Shown here in pieces: positions 7,351 to 16,150 of a stretch of 64,000 bases of DNA. This DNA comes from Falsarthrobacter nasiphocae (lineage in GTDB: Bacteria; Actinomycetota; Actinomycetes; Actinomycetales; Micrococcaceae). The stretch lies in contig NZ_JAVDUI010000001.1 of NCBI RefSeq assembly GCF_031456275.1, forward strand, positions 62,001 to 126,000. Reading direction: 5' to 3'. A program made the position numbers and the translations under genes. Every line of letters begins with the position of its first letter. Positions within the stretch are counted from its first letter, which is position 1. Under the pieces are notes generated by a model. It worked only from the letters and a program-made list of their open reading frames with translations. It was not told where the DNA came from and ran no database searches.

Positions 7351-9425
7351 CTGAGAAGAACACCATTCCCGCGACGCGGCATGATCTCGATGTCGCTGAC
7401 GACCGCATCGACGTCCAGCACCTCGCCGAGAACCTCCTCGGCACCTACGCCGAGGCCCGGCGCACCGCCCGTGAGGCCGTGACCTCCCCGGACCTCCAGC
7501 GCGACCCGACCCTGCCCATGGAGCAGCACCGCGAGCGCGTCCTGGGCCAGCTCAAGCTCCTCGTGGAGCGAGGCCTTGTCCACAACGCGTTCCCCAGCGC
7601 GGTGGGCGGGCAGGACGCTCACGGCCCGAACGTCGCGGCGTTCGAGGAGTTCGTCACGGGCGATCCCTCGATGCAGATCAAGGCCGGCGTGCAGTGGGGC
7701 CTCTTCGGCTCCGCAGTCATGCACCTTGGCACGAAGCCCCACCACGAGGCGTGGCTGCCCCGCATCATGTCGCTCGAGATTCCGGGCGCGTTCGCGATGA
7801 CGGAGATCGGCCACGGCTCGGACGTCGCCTCGATCGCGACGACCGCAACCTATGATCCCGAGACGGAGGAGTTCGTCATCCACACGCCGTTCAAGGCGGC
7901 GTGGAAGGAATTCCTCGGCAACGCGGGCCTCCACGGTGTGGCGGCGACGGTCTTCGCCCAGCTCATCACGAAGGGCGTCAACCACGGCGTGCACGCGTTC
8001 TACGTAGACATCCGCGATCCGGAGACGGGCGAGTTCCTCCCCGGCGTCGGGGGCGAGGACGACGGCCTCAAGGGCGGCCTCAACGGCATCGACAACGGCC
8101 GGCTGCACTTCGACCACGTCCGCATCCCGCGCACGAATCTCCTCAACCGCTACGGGGACGTCGCGCCGGACGGCACGTACTCCTCCCCCATTGCCTCGCC
8201 TGGGCGCCGCTTCTTCACGATGCTCGGCACCTTGGTGCAGGGGCGCGTCTCGCTCGACGGAGCGGCGACCGCCGCGTCGAAGCTCGGCCTGCAGATCGCC
8301 GTGACCTACGGGCTGGAGCGCCGCCAGTTCAAGGCGGGCGACGGCGAGGGCGAGCAGGTCCTCATGGACTACCAGCGCCACCAGCGGCGGCTCATCCCCC
8401 TCATCGCCAAGACGTACGCCATGGGGTACGCGCACGACGAGCTCCTGCGGAAGTTCGATGACGTGTTCTCCGGGCGCAACGACACAGAGGCGTCCCGCGA
8501 GGACCTCGAGACGCTCGCCGCCGGCCTGAAGGCCCTCTCGACGTGGAACGCGCTCGACATCCTCCAGGAGTGCCGTGAGGCGTGCGGCGGCGCCGGCTTC
8601 ATCGCCGCCAACCGCCTCACGGGGCTGCGCGCCGACCTCGACATCTACGTGACGTTCGAGGGCGACAACAACGTGCTGCTCCAGCTCGTGGCCAAGCGCC
8701 TCCTCGGCGACTACAGCCGGAACCTGAAGGGCCTGGACCGTGCGGGGCTCGCACAGTTCATCGCCACGCAGGCGACGGACGCCGCCATGAGCCGCTCCGG
8801 CCTGCGCCGCCTCGTGCAGACGGTCGTGGACACGGGAGACGAGCGGAAGTCCGCGATCGCCCTGCGCGACGAGGACACCCAGCGGAACCTCCTCGAGGAC
8901 CGGGTCAACTCGATGATCGCCGAGATCGCCCAGGACCTGCGCCATGCGCACAAGCTCAAGCCCGCCGAGGCCGCCGAGCTCTTCAATGACCACCAGGACG
9001 CCCTGATCAAGGCGGCCAAGGCTCACGCGGAGCTCCTCCAGTGGGAGGCGTTCACCCGCGCGCTGCCGACGATCGGGGACGAGGGCACGCGCCGGGTCCT
9101 CACGGTTGTGCGTGACCTCTTCGGCCTGGACCTCATCCAGGAGAATCTCGGCTGGTATCTCATGAACGGCCGCCTCTCCTCGCAGCGTGCCCGGACGCTG
9201 GACGAGTACATCAACCGCCTCGTCAAGAAGCTGCGCCCGCACGTCAAGGACCTCGTCGACGCATTCGGCTACACGCAGGAGCACATGCGAGCCCCGATCG
9301 CCACGGGCGACGAGAAGAAGCGTCAGGACGAGGCCGCGGCGTACTACCGCGCCCTGCGCGCGTCGTCGGACGCTCCGATTGACGAGAAGGTGCTGCACGC
9401 CAGGGACAAGGCGCGCAAGGCCTGA
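7347..9425 (+). CDS. acyl-CoA oxidase/dehydrogenase family flavoprotein
   Basis: The 692-residue enzyme should introduce the trans-2 double bond into acyl-CoA using FAD. Length and C-terminal half match acyl-CoA oxidases better than 380-600 residue dehydrogenases: EACGGAGF near 410, TFEGDNNVLLQ near 436, and a C-terminal helical ACOX-like domain with YLMNGRLSSQRARTLDEYIN. The mid-domain motif AMTEIGHGSDV, lining the flavin/substrate site, is present. ATG 7347 overlaps the tetR stop, so both are co-transcribed. If a true oxidase it would pass electrons to O2 and make H2O2; oxidase versus dehydrogenase cannot be settled by eye. Confidence 0.85.
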   Translation: MTEKNTIPATRHDLDVADDRIDVQHLAENLLGTYAEARRTAREAVTSPDLQRDPTLPMEQHRERVLGQLKLLVERGLVHNAFPSAVGGQDAHGPNVAAFEEFVTGDPSMQIKAGVQWGLFGSAVMHLGTKPHHEAWLPRIMSLEIPGAFAMTEIGHGSDVASIATTATYDPETEEFVIHTPFKAAWKEFLGNAGLHGVAATVFAQLITKGVNHGVHAFYVDIRDPETGEFLPGVGGEDDGLKGGLNGIDNGRLHFDHVRIPRTNLLNRYGDVAPDGTYSSPIASPGRRFFTMLGTLVQGRVSLDGAATAASKLGLQIAVTYGLERRQFKAGDGEGEQVLMDYQRHQRRLIPLIAKTYAMGYAHDELLRKFDDVFSGRNDTEASREDLETLAAGLKALSTWNALDILQECREACGGAGFIAANRLTGLRADLDIYVTFEGDNNVLLQLVAKRLLGDYSRNLKGLDRAGLAQFIATQATDAAMSRSGLRRLVQTVVDTGDERKSAIALRDEDTQRNLLEDRVNSMIAEIAQDLRHAHKLKPAEAAELFNDHQDALIKAAKAHAELLQWEAFTRALPTIGDEGTRRVLTVVRDLFGLDLIQENLGWYLMNGRLSSQRARTLDEYINRLVKKLRPHVKDLVDAFGYTQEHMRAPIATGDEKKRQDEAAAYYRALRASSDAPIDEKVLHARDKARKA

Positions 9426-9444
9426 CCCGCGCCGCGACCGACGT

Positions 9445-9474
9445 GAGGCCCGCCCCGGGAACGGGGCGGGCCTC
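9445..9474 (+). terminator. terminator after the acyl-CoA oxidase gene
   Basis: A 12-bp perfect stem GAGGCCCGCCCC / GGGGCGGGCCTC with a 6-nt loop, followed by ACTGTATTCTT. The TATTCT in this tail (9479-9484) may also serve as the -10 of the next gene, 9 bp before its ATG. Confidence 0.85.
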
Positions 9475-9493
9475 ACTGTATTCTTGACAGGCT

Positions 9494-11008
9494 ATGACTG
9501 ACGCCCCGCTCACGTACCCTGACGCCGAACCCCTCGACCCGGAGGATGTCGCGGCGTGCCTGCGCGTCCTCGGGCGCGTCCACGAGTTCCCCGAGGACCA
9601 CCCGGACTTCGTGGCCGTGCGCCGGGCCACGGGCAAGATGTTCAAGGCCGTCAAGAAGTACCGCCGGGACATTGCGCGCTCGAGCGTTCGCGACCACGAC
9701 CGCGAAATCCTCGAGGCCACGGCGACCGCCTCCCCCGAGCGGATCGACGACGAGACCCGCGGATCCCAGCTCACCTCCCGGGCGACGACCCGCGTGGCGG
9801 GCCACCTCAAGGTCGCCCGCGGCTGCTACATCTGCAAGGAGCCGTACACGCAGGTCGACTCGTTCTACCACGCGCTCTGCCCGGCCTGCGCGGACTTCTC
9901 CCACGGCAAGCGCGAGGCCCGCACGGACCTCTCCGGCCGGAGGGCGCTCCTCACGGGCGGGCGCGCCAAGATCGGCATGCATATCGCGCTGCGCCTGCTG
10001 CGCGACGGCGCCCATACGACGATCACGACCCGCTTCCCCAACGATGCGGCCCGCCGCTACGCGCAGATGCCGGACGCCGCGGACTGGCTGCACCGGCTCG
10101 ACATCGTGGGGATCGACCTCCGCGACCCAGCCCAGGTGATCGCGCTGACGGACCGCCTCAGCGCCGAGGGTCCCCTGGACATCATCATCAACAACGCCGC
10201 CCAGACGGTCCGCCGCTCCGCGGGCGCGTACTCCGCGATCATCGCCCAAGAGGACCAGGCACTGCCCGCAGAGCTCCCGGCCGCCGGCGGAGGGACCCTC
10301 CCCGCGCCTCGGACGACGACGCTGGGCCGCGCCCACGAGAGGCACCCCATCGGCGTCGCCGGCCAGCTCGCGAGCCCGGACTCCCACGCCGTGCTGGGCG
10401 CCGCACCCGTCCTGCCGGTCGACGTGGCCCGTGCGGGCATCGAGATGGGGCATGCCTCGCTGGAGCGGCACGAGGCCGGAACGGCCATCGACGCGGGCGG
10501 GCTCATCCCAGACACGGCCACAAGCAACTCGTGGACCCAGACGGTGTCCCAGGTGGACGCGCTCGAGCTCCTCGAGGTCCAGCTGTGCAACGTCACCGCC
10601 CCGTTCCTCATCGTCTCCCGCCTCCGGGGCGCGCTCAAGGCCTCCCCCCGAGCACGCACGTACGTCGTCAACGTCTCCGCGATGGAGGGCCAGTTCGGCG
10701 GCCGCCGCTACAAGGGCGCGGGCCATCCGCACACGAACATGGCCAAGGCGTCCCTCAACATGCTCACCCGCACGTCCGCGCAGGAGATGTTCGAGTCCGA
10801 CGGCATCCTCATGACGAGCGTCGACACGGGCTGGATCACCGACGAGCGCCCCCACGAGGACAAGCTGCGCATGGCCCGCGAGGGCTGGTCCGCTCCCCTC
10901 GACCTCGTGGACGGTGCGGCGCGTGTCTATGACCCGATCGTCCGCGGCGAGGCGGGCGAGGACCTCTACGGCGTGTTCCTCAAGGACTACAAGCCGGTGC
11001 CGTGGTGA
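9494..11008 (+). CDS. zinc-ribbon SDR-like protein, function unknown
   Basis: The 504-residue protein has an N-terminal region (1-150) with a C2C2 zinc knuckle (Cys111-x2-Cys114, Cys129-x2-Cys132), then a Rossmann domain starting at TGGRAKIG (154-161), a variant of the SDR TGxxxGxG motif. IINNAAQT (about 230-238) matches the SDR NNAG strand. About 110 Pro/Ala/Gly-rich residues then intervene before the second half, where VNVSAMEG holds the serine and MAKAS has Lys418. The expected tyrosine four residues before that lysine is Thr414. Such fusions occur in other actinobacteria, but I know of no assigned reaction. It stands alone between a terminator and a YeiH-type gene. Confidence 0.72.
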   Translation: MTDAPLTYPDAEPLDPEDVAACLRVLGRVHEFPEDHPDFVAVRRATGKMFKAVKKYRRDIARSSVRDHDREILEATATASPERIDDETRGSQLTSRATTRVAGHLKVARGCYICKEPYTQVDSFYHALCPACADFSHGKREARTDLSGRRALLTGGRAKIGMHIALRLLRDGAHTTITTRFPNDAARRYAQMPDAADWLHRLDIVGIDLRDPAQVIALTDRLSAEGPLDIIINNAAQTVRRSAGAYSAIIAQEDQALPAELPAAGGGTLPAPRTTTLGRAHERHPIGVAGQLASPDSHAVLGAAPVLPVDVARAGIEMGHASLERHEAGTAIDAGGLIPDTATSNSWTQTVSQVDALELLEVQLCNVTAPFLIVSRLRGALKASPRARTYVVNVSAMEGQFGGRRYKGAGHPHTNMAKASLNMLTRTSAQEMFESDGILMTSVDTGWITDERPHEDKLRMAREGWSAPLDLVDGAARVYDPIVRGEAGEDLYGVFLKDYKPVPW

Positions 11009-11039
11009 CCGCGGCTCCCGCGAGAACGCTGGCCTGACG

Positions 11040-12146
11040 ATGCTTCCGGGGCGGCGCGAGGCGTGGGGCCTCGCCCTGGCCGCGGTGGGGTGGCTCGCCG
11101 CCACGGGCGTCCACACGCTCCTGCCGTCTGTCCCCGCCCTGACGGTCGCCTTCGTCCTCGGGCTGCTGGGGGCCCAGGTCTTCGGATCGTCCCCCGCGGG
11201 GCGCGCCGTCCGCTGGGAACAGGCCGCCCCGGGCCTCGCGTTCGCAGGCAAGCGGCTCATGCGCGCAGGGATCGTCCTCCTCGGCTTCGCCGTCTCCCTG
11301 ACGGACATCGCGTCCGTCGGTCTTCTCGCGGTGCTCGCGACGCTCGCCCTCGTGCCGGTGGCCTTCGGCGTCACCTGGCTCGCCGGGCGGGGGATGGACG
11401 ACGACGAGCGGCTTCTCCTCGCCGCCGGCTTCAGCATCTGCGGGGCCTCGGCCATCGCCGCCGCGGCGGCGGCACGCCGGATTGACACGGCGAAGACGGC
11501 CGTGCCGACGGCCCTCGTCACGCTGTGCGGCAGCCTCGCCATCGCCCTCATGCCCGCTCTCGTCGCCGTGACAGGGGCCACGGGCGTGCAGGCGGGGGCC
11601 TGGATCGGGGCGAGCGTCCACGACGTCGGCCAGGTCGTCGCGGCCGCCCAGTCCTCCGCGCCCGTGGCTGACGGCGCGGCAGGGGTGGTCCTCACCGTGG
11701 CCGTCGCCGTCAAGATGGTCCGGGTCCTGTGCCTGGCCCCGGTCACTGCCGTTCTGGCCCGGAGCGCGCGGCGGCAGGGGGCCTCGGCGGGACAGACGGC
11801 CCCGAGCGGCGGGAGCATCGCTGGCGGAGCGTCGCCGAGCACCGGAACGACAGCCGCCGGCGGACAGGCAGGCGCGGCGGCCGCGGCGCCGCTCGTGCCC
11901 CTCTTCGTCGCAGGGTTTGTCGTGGCGCTCGTCGTCCGCACGTGGGTGCCCCTGCCGCACGGGCTGCTCGGAGTCGTCGGCGCGCTGCGCGAGGCCCTCC
12001 TGTGCATGGCCCTCGTGGGGCTGGGCGCCGCCGTCCGGCCCGTTGAGCTGTGGAGGCGCGGGCGGAGCTCGCTCCGCGCGGCCCTCCTCTCGTGGGGTGT
12101 TCTCGTAGCCGCAGGCGCCGTCGTCGCCCTTGTGGCAGGACGCTGA
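11040..12146 (+). CDS. YeiH/UPF0324-family integral membrane protein
   Basis: The 368-residue protein is strongly hydrophobic with about ten membrane segments. It has the family motifs RAGIVLLGF (after the third segment), ICGASAIAAA and GASVHDVGQVVAA. UPF0324 proteins are annotated as putative sulfate exporters, but direct evidence for a substrate is thin. A Ser/Gly/Ala-rich loop (about 245-285) is less conserved in look. ATG 11040 was chosen because the reading frame upstream lies inside the end of the preceding gene; the gap to that gene is 31 bp, so co-transcription is possible. Confidence 0.8.
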   Translation: MLPGRREAWGLALAAVGWLAATGVHTLLPSVPALTVAFVLGLLGAQVFGSSPAGRAVRWEQAAPGLAFAGKRLMRAGIVLLGFAVSLTDIASVGLLAVLATLALVPVAFGVTWLAGRGMDDDERLLLAAGFSICGASAIAAAAAARRIDTAKTAVPTALVTLCGSLAIALMPALVAVTGATGVQAGAWIGASVHDVGQVVAAAQSSAPVADGAAGVVLTVAVAVKMVRVLCLAPVTAVLARSARRQGASAGQTAPSGGSIAGGASPSTGTTAAGGQAGAAAAAPLVPLFVAGFVVALVVRTWVPLPHGLLGVVGALREALLCMALVGLGAAVRPVELWRRGRSSLRAALLSWGVLVAAGAVVALVAGR

Positions 12147-12185
12147 GCCAGACGCGCGCGTGATGCGCGCCATGCACTGGCGACC

Positions 12186-12191
12186 TAAAGT
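12186..12191 (+). promoter_or_regulatory. -10 element of pepN (leaderless-type)
   Basis: TAAAGT ends 7 bp before the pepN ATG. No Shine-Dalgarno sequence is seen, so the transcript probably starts at or next to the start codon. Confidence 0.5.
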
Positions 12192-12198
12192 GGGAGTC

Positions 12199-14814
12199 AT
12201 GCATGCACAGAACCTCTCCCGCTCTGAGGCCCAGCGCCGCGCCCAGATCATCTCGAACGTCTCCTACGAGATGTTCATCGACGTCCGTTCCGCCGTGGAG
12301 GCGGACTGCCCGCACTTCGGATCCGAGACCGTCATCCGGTTCACCGCGAGCCGCGCCGAGGACATCTTCGCCGACTACGAGGCCGAGTCGGTGAGGCGGG
12401 TCGTCGTCAACGGGGTCGAGCAGGACCTGTCCGAGGCCGTCCGCCCTGGGCGCGTTCACTTCCGCACGGAGGCCGGCCCGAACGAGGTCGTCATTGCGGG
12501 GCGAAGCCTGTACAGCCGCTCCGGCGAGGGCATGCACCGCTACGTGGACCCCGCCGACGGGGAGACGTACCTCTACACGCAGTACGAGCCGGCGGACTGC
12601 CGCCGCGTCTTCGCGACGTTCGAGCAGCCCGATCTCAAGGCGACCTACACGCTGACGCTGACGGGGCCGCGGGGCTGGGTCCTCGAGTCCAACGCCCCGG
12701 CCGCGCACCGGGAGCCCTTCGAGGACGGGGACCGCGTCGTCTTCGAGACGACGGCGACGTTCTCCACATACATCACGACGATCCTCGCCGGCCCCTACCA
12801 TGTGGCCGAGGACCTCTACACGGCAGACCTCGCGACCCCGGAGACGCCGGACGCGCACGACATCCGCCTGCGCCTCTTCTGCCGCAAGGCCATCAGCGAC
12901 CTCCTCGACGCGGACCTGATCTTCGAGCAGACGAAGAAGGGCCTGACCTACTTCCAGGACCTCTTCGGTTCCGCCTACCCGTGGGGCGGCAAGTACGACC
13001 AGGCGTTTGTGCCGGAGTACAACCTTGGCGCCATGGAGAACCCCGGGCTCGTCACCTTCACGGAGGAGTACCTGTACCGCGGCGAGGCGAGCGAGCTGCA
13101 GATCGAGTCCCGCGCCAACACGATCCTCCACGAGATGGCCCACATGTGGTTCGGCGACCTCGTGACCATGCACTGGTGGGACGACCTCTGGCTCAAGGAG
13201 TCCTTCGCCGACTACATGGGCACGCTCGCCGTGGCCGAGGCCCTCGACCGCCCCGAGTCCTGGGTGACCTTCGCCAACCGCCGCAAGGCGTGGGCGTACG
13301 TCATGGACCAGGGGCCCACGACCCACCCGATCGTCGCGGACATCCCCGACCTCGAGGCCGCACGCCAGAACTTCGACGGCATCACGTACGCCAAGGGCGC
13401 CTCGGTCCTCAAGCAGCTCGTGGCCCACGCCGGCGAGGAGGCGTTCACCCGGGCGGCCCGCGCCTACTTCGCCCGCCACGCCTTCGGCAACGCGCGCCTC
13501 GCGGACCTGCTCGCCGCCCTCTCCGAGTCGACGGGCAAGGACATGAGCCGCTGGGCGGCCCTCTGGCTGCAGACCTCCGGCGTCTCCCGCCTGACGCTGA
13601 CCCTCACGCCTGACACCGACCGGGCTACGATCGCCAAGGCCGTCCTCAGCCAGTCCAGCACGGACCCGCTCACGGGCATCTCCGTGGTCCGCCCACACAC
13701 GCTCGCGCTCGGCCGCTACGAGCTCTCCGGCGGCTCCTACCAGCGCACGTGGTCCGAGCGCGTCACGCTCGAGGGCGCGTCCCTCGAGATCCCGGAGCTC
13801 GCCGGCACTCCCCTGCCGAGCGAGGCGAGCTTCATCCTCGTCAACGACGACGACCTCACGTACGCCACCGTCCAGTTCGACAAGCGCACGCTCGCCGTCC
13901 TCGTCGAGCACGCCCATGAGATCGCCGATCCGCTGGCCCAGGCTGTCGTCCTCTCCAACCTGTGGGAGATGGTGCGGGCCGCGAGCCTGCCGGCCCGCGA
14001 GTTCGTGCGCATGGCCCTGCGCGTCGTCGCCTCGGGGGCGGAGATCGGCCTTGCGACCGTCCTCCTTCAGCGGGCCCTCGTCGCGGCGCGCCGGTACGCC
14101 CCAGTCCATGAGCGCGAGGCGCTCTTCCAGGAGATCGCCGACGACGCCTGGCGGGGCCTCGACTCAGCGGAGACGAGCAGCGCCCTCGCCACTGAGTACG
14201 CCCTGGCGGTGGCGGCGCTCGCTCGCACCACGCGGACCGAGGACGCGCGGGCCCTCCTCGCCGGGGAGCACACCGCCCCGTCCCTGACCATGGACGAGGA
14301 CGTGACCTGGCAGCTCGTCGCAGGGCTCGCCTCGGCGGGGCTCGTCGACGAGGACGAGATCGAGGCCCGGTACGCGGCCAAGCCCTCCGCGGCGGCCGAG
14401 CGCATGCGCAGGCAGGCCCTCGCTGCCCGCCCCGGCGCGGAGAACAAGCGCCGCGTCTGGGACGAGGCGTGGGGGGACGCCTCCCTCTCCAACGACGCAG
14501 TCTCCGCGCTCGCGGCCGGGTTCGCCCGAGACGAGGCCAAGGTCCTCGACCCGATCCGCTCCGGCTACGCGGACCTGCTCCTGGGCATCTGGGGGTCGCG
14601 CTCCCAGGAGATCGCCTCCCGGCTCGTCGGCGGCTTCTTCCCCGCGGATCTCGACGTCGACACCCTTGGGAGCCACCCGTTCGTCAGCCGCATGAACGAG
14701 TGGATGGAGGCCAACCGGGAGGCACCGGCGGCCCTTCGGCGCCTGCTCTCCGAGCACATCCACGCCGCGGAGCTCCAGCTGGCAGCCCAGCGGCGGGCTA
14801 AGGACGGAATCTAG
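12199..14814 (+). CDS. pepN: aminopeptidase N (M1 zinc metallopeptidase)
   Basis: The 871-residue cytosolic enzyme removes N-terminal residues from peptides. The exopeptidase motif GAMEN is at 277-281 and the zinc site HEMAH is at 311-315 with Glu334 (HExxH-x18-E) in WLKESFADY. The length fits the actinobacterial PepN/ERAP1-like family (about 850 residues), with a long helical ERAP1-like C-terminal domain. ATG at 12199 was chosen over an in-frame ATG at 12130 because of the -10 hexamer directly upstream and because the extra residues lie inside the end of the previous gene. A hairpin follows the stop codon. Confidence 0.95.
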   Translation: MHAQNLSRSEAQRRAQIISNVSYEMFIDVRSAVEADCPHFGSETVIRFTASRAEDIFADYEAESVRRVVVNGVEQDLSEAVRPGRVHFRTEAGPNEVVIAGRSLYSRSGEGMHRYVDPADGETYLYTQYEPADCRRVFATFEQPDLKATYTLTLTGPRGWVLESNAPAAHREPFEDGDRVVFETTATFSTYITTILAGPYHVAEDLYTADLATPETPDAHDIRLRLFCRKAISDLLDADLIFEQTKKGLTYFQDLFGSAYPWGGKYDQAFVPEYNLGAMENPGLVTFTEEYLYRGEASELQIESRANTILHEMAHMWFGDLVTMHWWDDLWLKESFADYMGTLAVAEALDRPESWVTFANRRKAWAYVMDQGPTTHPIVADIPDLEAARQNFDGITYAKGASVLKQLVAHAGEEAFTRAARAYFARHAFGNARLADLLAALSESTGKDMSRWAALWLQTSGVSRLTLTLTPDTDRATIAKAVLSQSSTDPLTGISVVRPHTLALGRYELSGGSYQRTWSERVTLEGASLEIPELAGTPLPSEASFILVNDDDLTYATVQFDKRTLAVLVEHAHEIADPLAQAVVLSNLWEMVRAASLPAREFVRMALRVVASGAEIGLATVLLQRALVAARRYAPVHEREALFQEIADDAWRGLDSAETSSALATEYALAVAALARTTRTEDARALLAGEHTAPSLTMDEDVTWQLVAGLASAGLVDEDEIEARYAAKPSAAAERMRRQALAARPGAENKRRVWDEAWGDASLSNDAVSALAAGFARDEAKVLDPIRSGYADLLLGIWGSRSQEIASRLVGGFFPADLDVDTLGSHPFVSRMNEWMEANREAPAALRRLLSEHIHAAELQLAAQRRAKDGI

Positions 14815-14843
14815 GCGGCAGACAGCTCCGTCGCCAGACAGAC

Positions 14844-14877
14844 GAGGGCCCCGGTCTCCTTGGAGACCGGGGCCCTC
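14844..14877. terminator. bidirectional hairpin between pepN and rpmE2
   Basis: A perfect 15-bp stem GAGGGCCCCGGTCTC / GAGACCGGGGCCCTC with loop CTTG lies between the convergent genes and could serve both. There is no T-run on either side. Confidence 0.7.
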
Positions 14878-14901
14878 TGACCTGCGAGAAGCGGCTGAAG
14901 C

Positions 14902-15156
14902 CTACTTCTTGCCGAAGTTCTTGAAGCGCTGGTTGAAGCGCTCGACGCGGCCGGCCGAGTCCATGATGCGCTGCTTGCCCGTGTAGAACGGGTGCGAGGC
15001 GGCCGAGATTTCAACGTCGATGACGGGGTACGTGTTGCCGTCCTCCCACTCGATCGTCTTCTCAGACGTGGCGGTGGAGCGGGTGAGGTACTTCTCGCCG
15101 GAGGCGAGGTCACGGAAGACGACCGGCGCGTACTTCGGGTGGATGTCCTTCTTCAT
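14902..15156 (-). CDS. rpmE2: 50S ribosomal protein L31, type B (zinc-free)
   Basis: This 84-residue protein begins [14 protein letters not shown] and has the [16 protein letters not shown] core of L31. It lacks the CxxC zinc motif of type A L31 and has the longer middle of type B proteins. In many bacteria type B replaces the zinc-bearing paralogue under zinc starvation via Zur; I see no Zur-like palindrome upstream here. AAGGA about 7 bp before the ATG supports the start. The next gene upstream begins more than 120 bp away, so it is probably monocistronic. Confidence 0.95.
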   Translation of the reverse strand: MKKDIHPKYAPVVFRDLASGEKYLTRSTATSEKTIEWEDGNTYPVIDVEISAASHPFYTGKQRIMDSAGRVERFNQRFKNFGKK

Positions 15157-15283
15157 AATCAATCCTTCAGACTGGTGCGCCTGGTTTTTGCCAGGGTCGC
15201 GGTAATGTGTCCCGGCGGTGGCCGGGCAACCCATCCAGTCTAGACCACGCGCGGCTCGGCGGGGCGCTGGAACACGCGGGCGC

Positions 15284-16150
15284 TCACCTCGCGCGCGTCT
15301 CCCAGAAGGCGACGGCGGCGGCCGCGGCGACGTTGAGCGAGTCCGTCCCGGCGGACATGGGGATGATGACGCGGGCGTCCGACGCCTCGAGGGCCGCCCG
15401 GGTCAGGCCAGGCCCCTCCGAGCCGAGAAGCACCGCGAGCCTCGCGTCCGCCGGCAACTGCGCGGCGAACGCGTCCAGCGGCACGGCGTCGTCGGCCAAG
15501 GCCAGGGCGGCCACGGAGAAACCGGCAGCCCGCAGCTCCCCCAGCGCCCCCGGCCAGGACTCGGCGCGCGTGAAGGGCAGGGAGAAGACCGTGCCCATGG
15601 ACGTGCGGATGGCGCGCCGGTAGAGCGGATCCGCGCACCTGGGCGAGAGGACGACGCCCTCGACGCCCAGGGCCGCGGCGCTGCGCATGAGCGCGCCGAT
15701 GTTCGTGTGGTCGACGACGTCCTCGATGACCGCGATCCGGCGGGCCCCGGCGACCAGCTCGGCGAGGGGCGGGAGGGGCCTGCGCCACATCGAGGCGAGG
15801 GCGCCCCGGTGAAGGTGGAAGCCTGCGATCCGCGCGAGCGTGGACTCGTCCCCGACGAACACGGGCACGTCAGGGAACGCCGCGATCTCCTCGGCGAGAT
15901 CCGGCAGGTGCTTCTCCGCGAGGAAGAAGGAGCGCGGCGCGTACCCGGCCTCCAGGGCGCGCTTGACGACGAGGGTCGTCTCGGCGATGAACCGCCCCTG
16001 CTCGACGTCCTGGCGCTGGCGCAGGGCCGCGTCCGTCAGCCCCACGTAGTCGGCGAGCATGGACTCGGTGGAGCAGACGGGCCGGCCCGCGGACACGGCG
16101 CGGCCGATGCCGGCGGCGTCCAGCTCGGGCGTCAGACGCACGATGTTCAT
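15284..16150 (-). CDS. TrmH/SpoU-family RNA 2'-O-methyltransferase
   Basis: The 288-residue protein has an N-terminal substrate-binding region (1-120) and a C-terminal SPOUT knot domain (about 135-288). The three TrmH motifs are visible: [25 protein letters not shown] and [18 protein letters not shown]. The family methylates ribose 2'-OH in tRNA or rRNA with S-adenosylmethionine; the exact nucleotide is not predictable. Its ATG follows the stop codon of the TauE-type gene with no gap, so the two are likely co-transcribed although functionally unrelated. Confidence 0.88.
   Translation of the reverse strand: MNIVRLTPELDAAGIGRAVSAGRPVCSTESMLADYVGLTDAALRQRQDVEQGRFIAETTLVVKRALEAGYAPRSFFLAEKHLPDLAEEIAAFPDVPVFVGDESTLARIAGFHLHRGALASMWRRPLPPLAELVAGARRIAVIEDVVDHTNIGALMRSAAALGVEGVVLSPRCADPLYRRAIRTSMGTVFSLPFTRAESWPGALGELRAAGFSVAALALADDAVPLDAFAAQLPADARLAVLLGSEGPGLTRAALEASDARVIIPMSAGTDSLNVAAAAAVAFWETRAR

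Noticed and set aside
9473-12007. 844-codon open frame on the minus strand opposite the SDR and YeiH genes
   Set aside because: Low-complexity Ala/Arg/Pro protein crossing two real genes; no recognisable domain.
14902-15283. Zur box upstream of the type B L31 gene
   Set aside because: No palindrome resembling a Zur site was found in the 130 bp upstream of the start.
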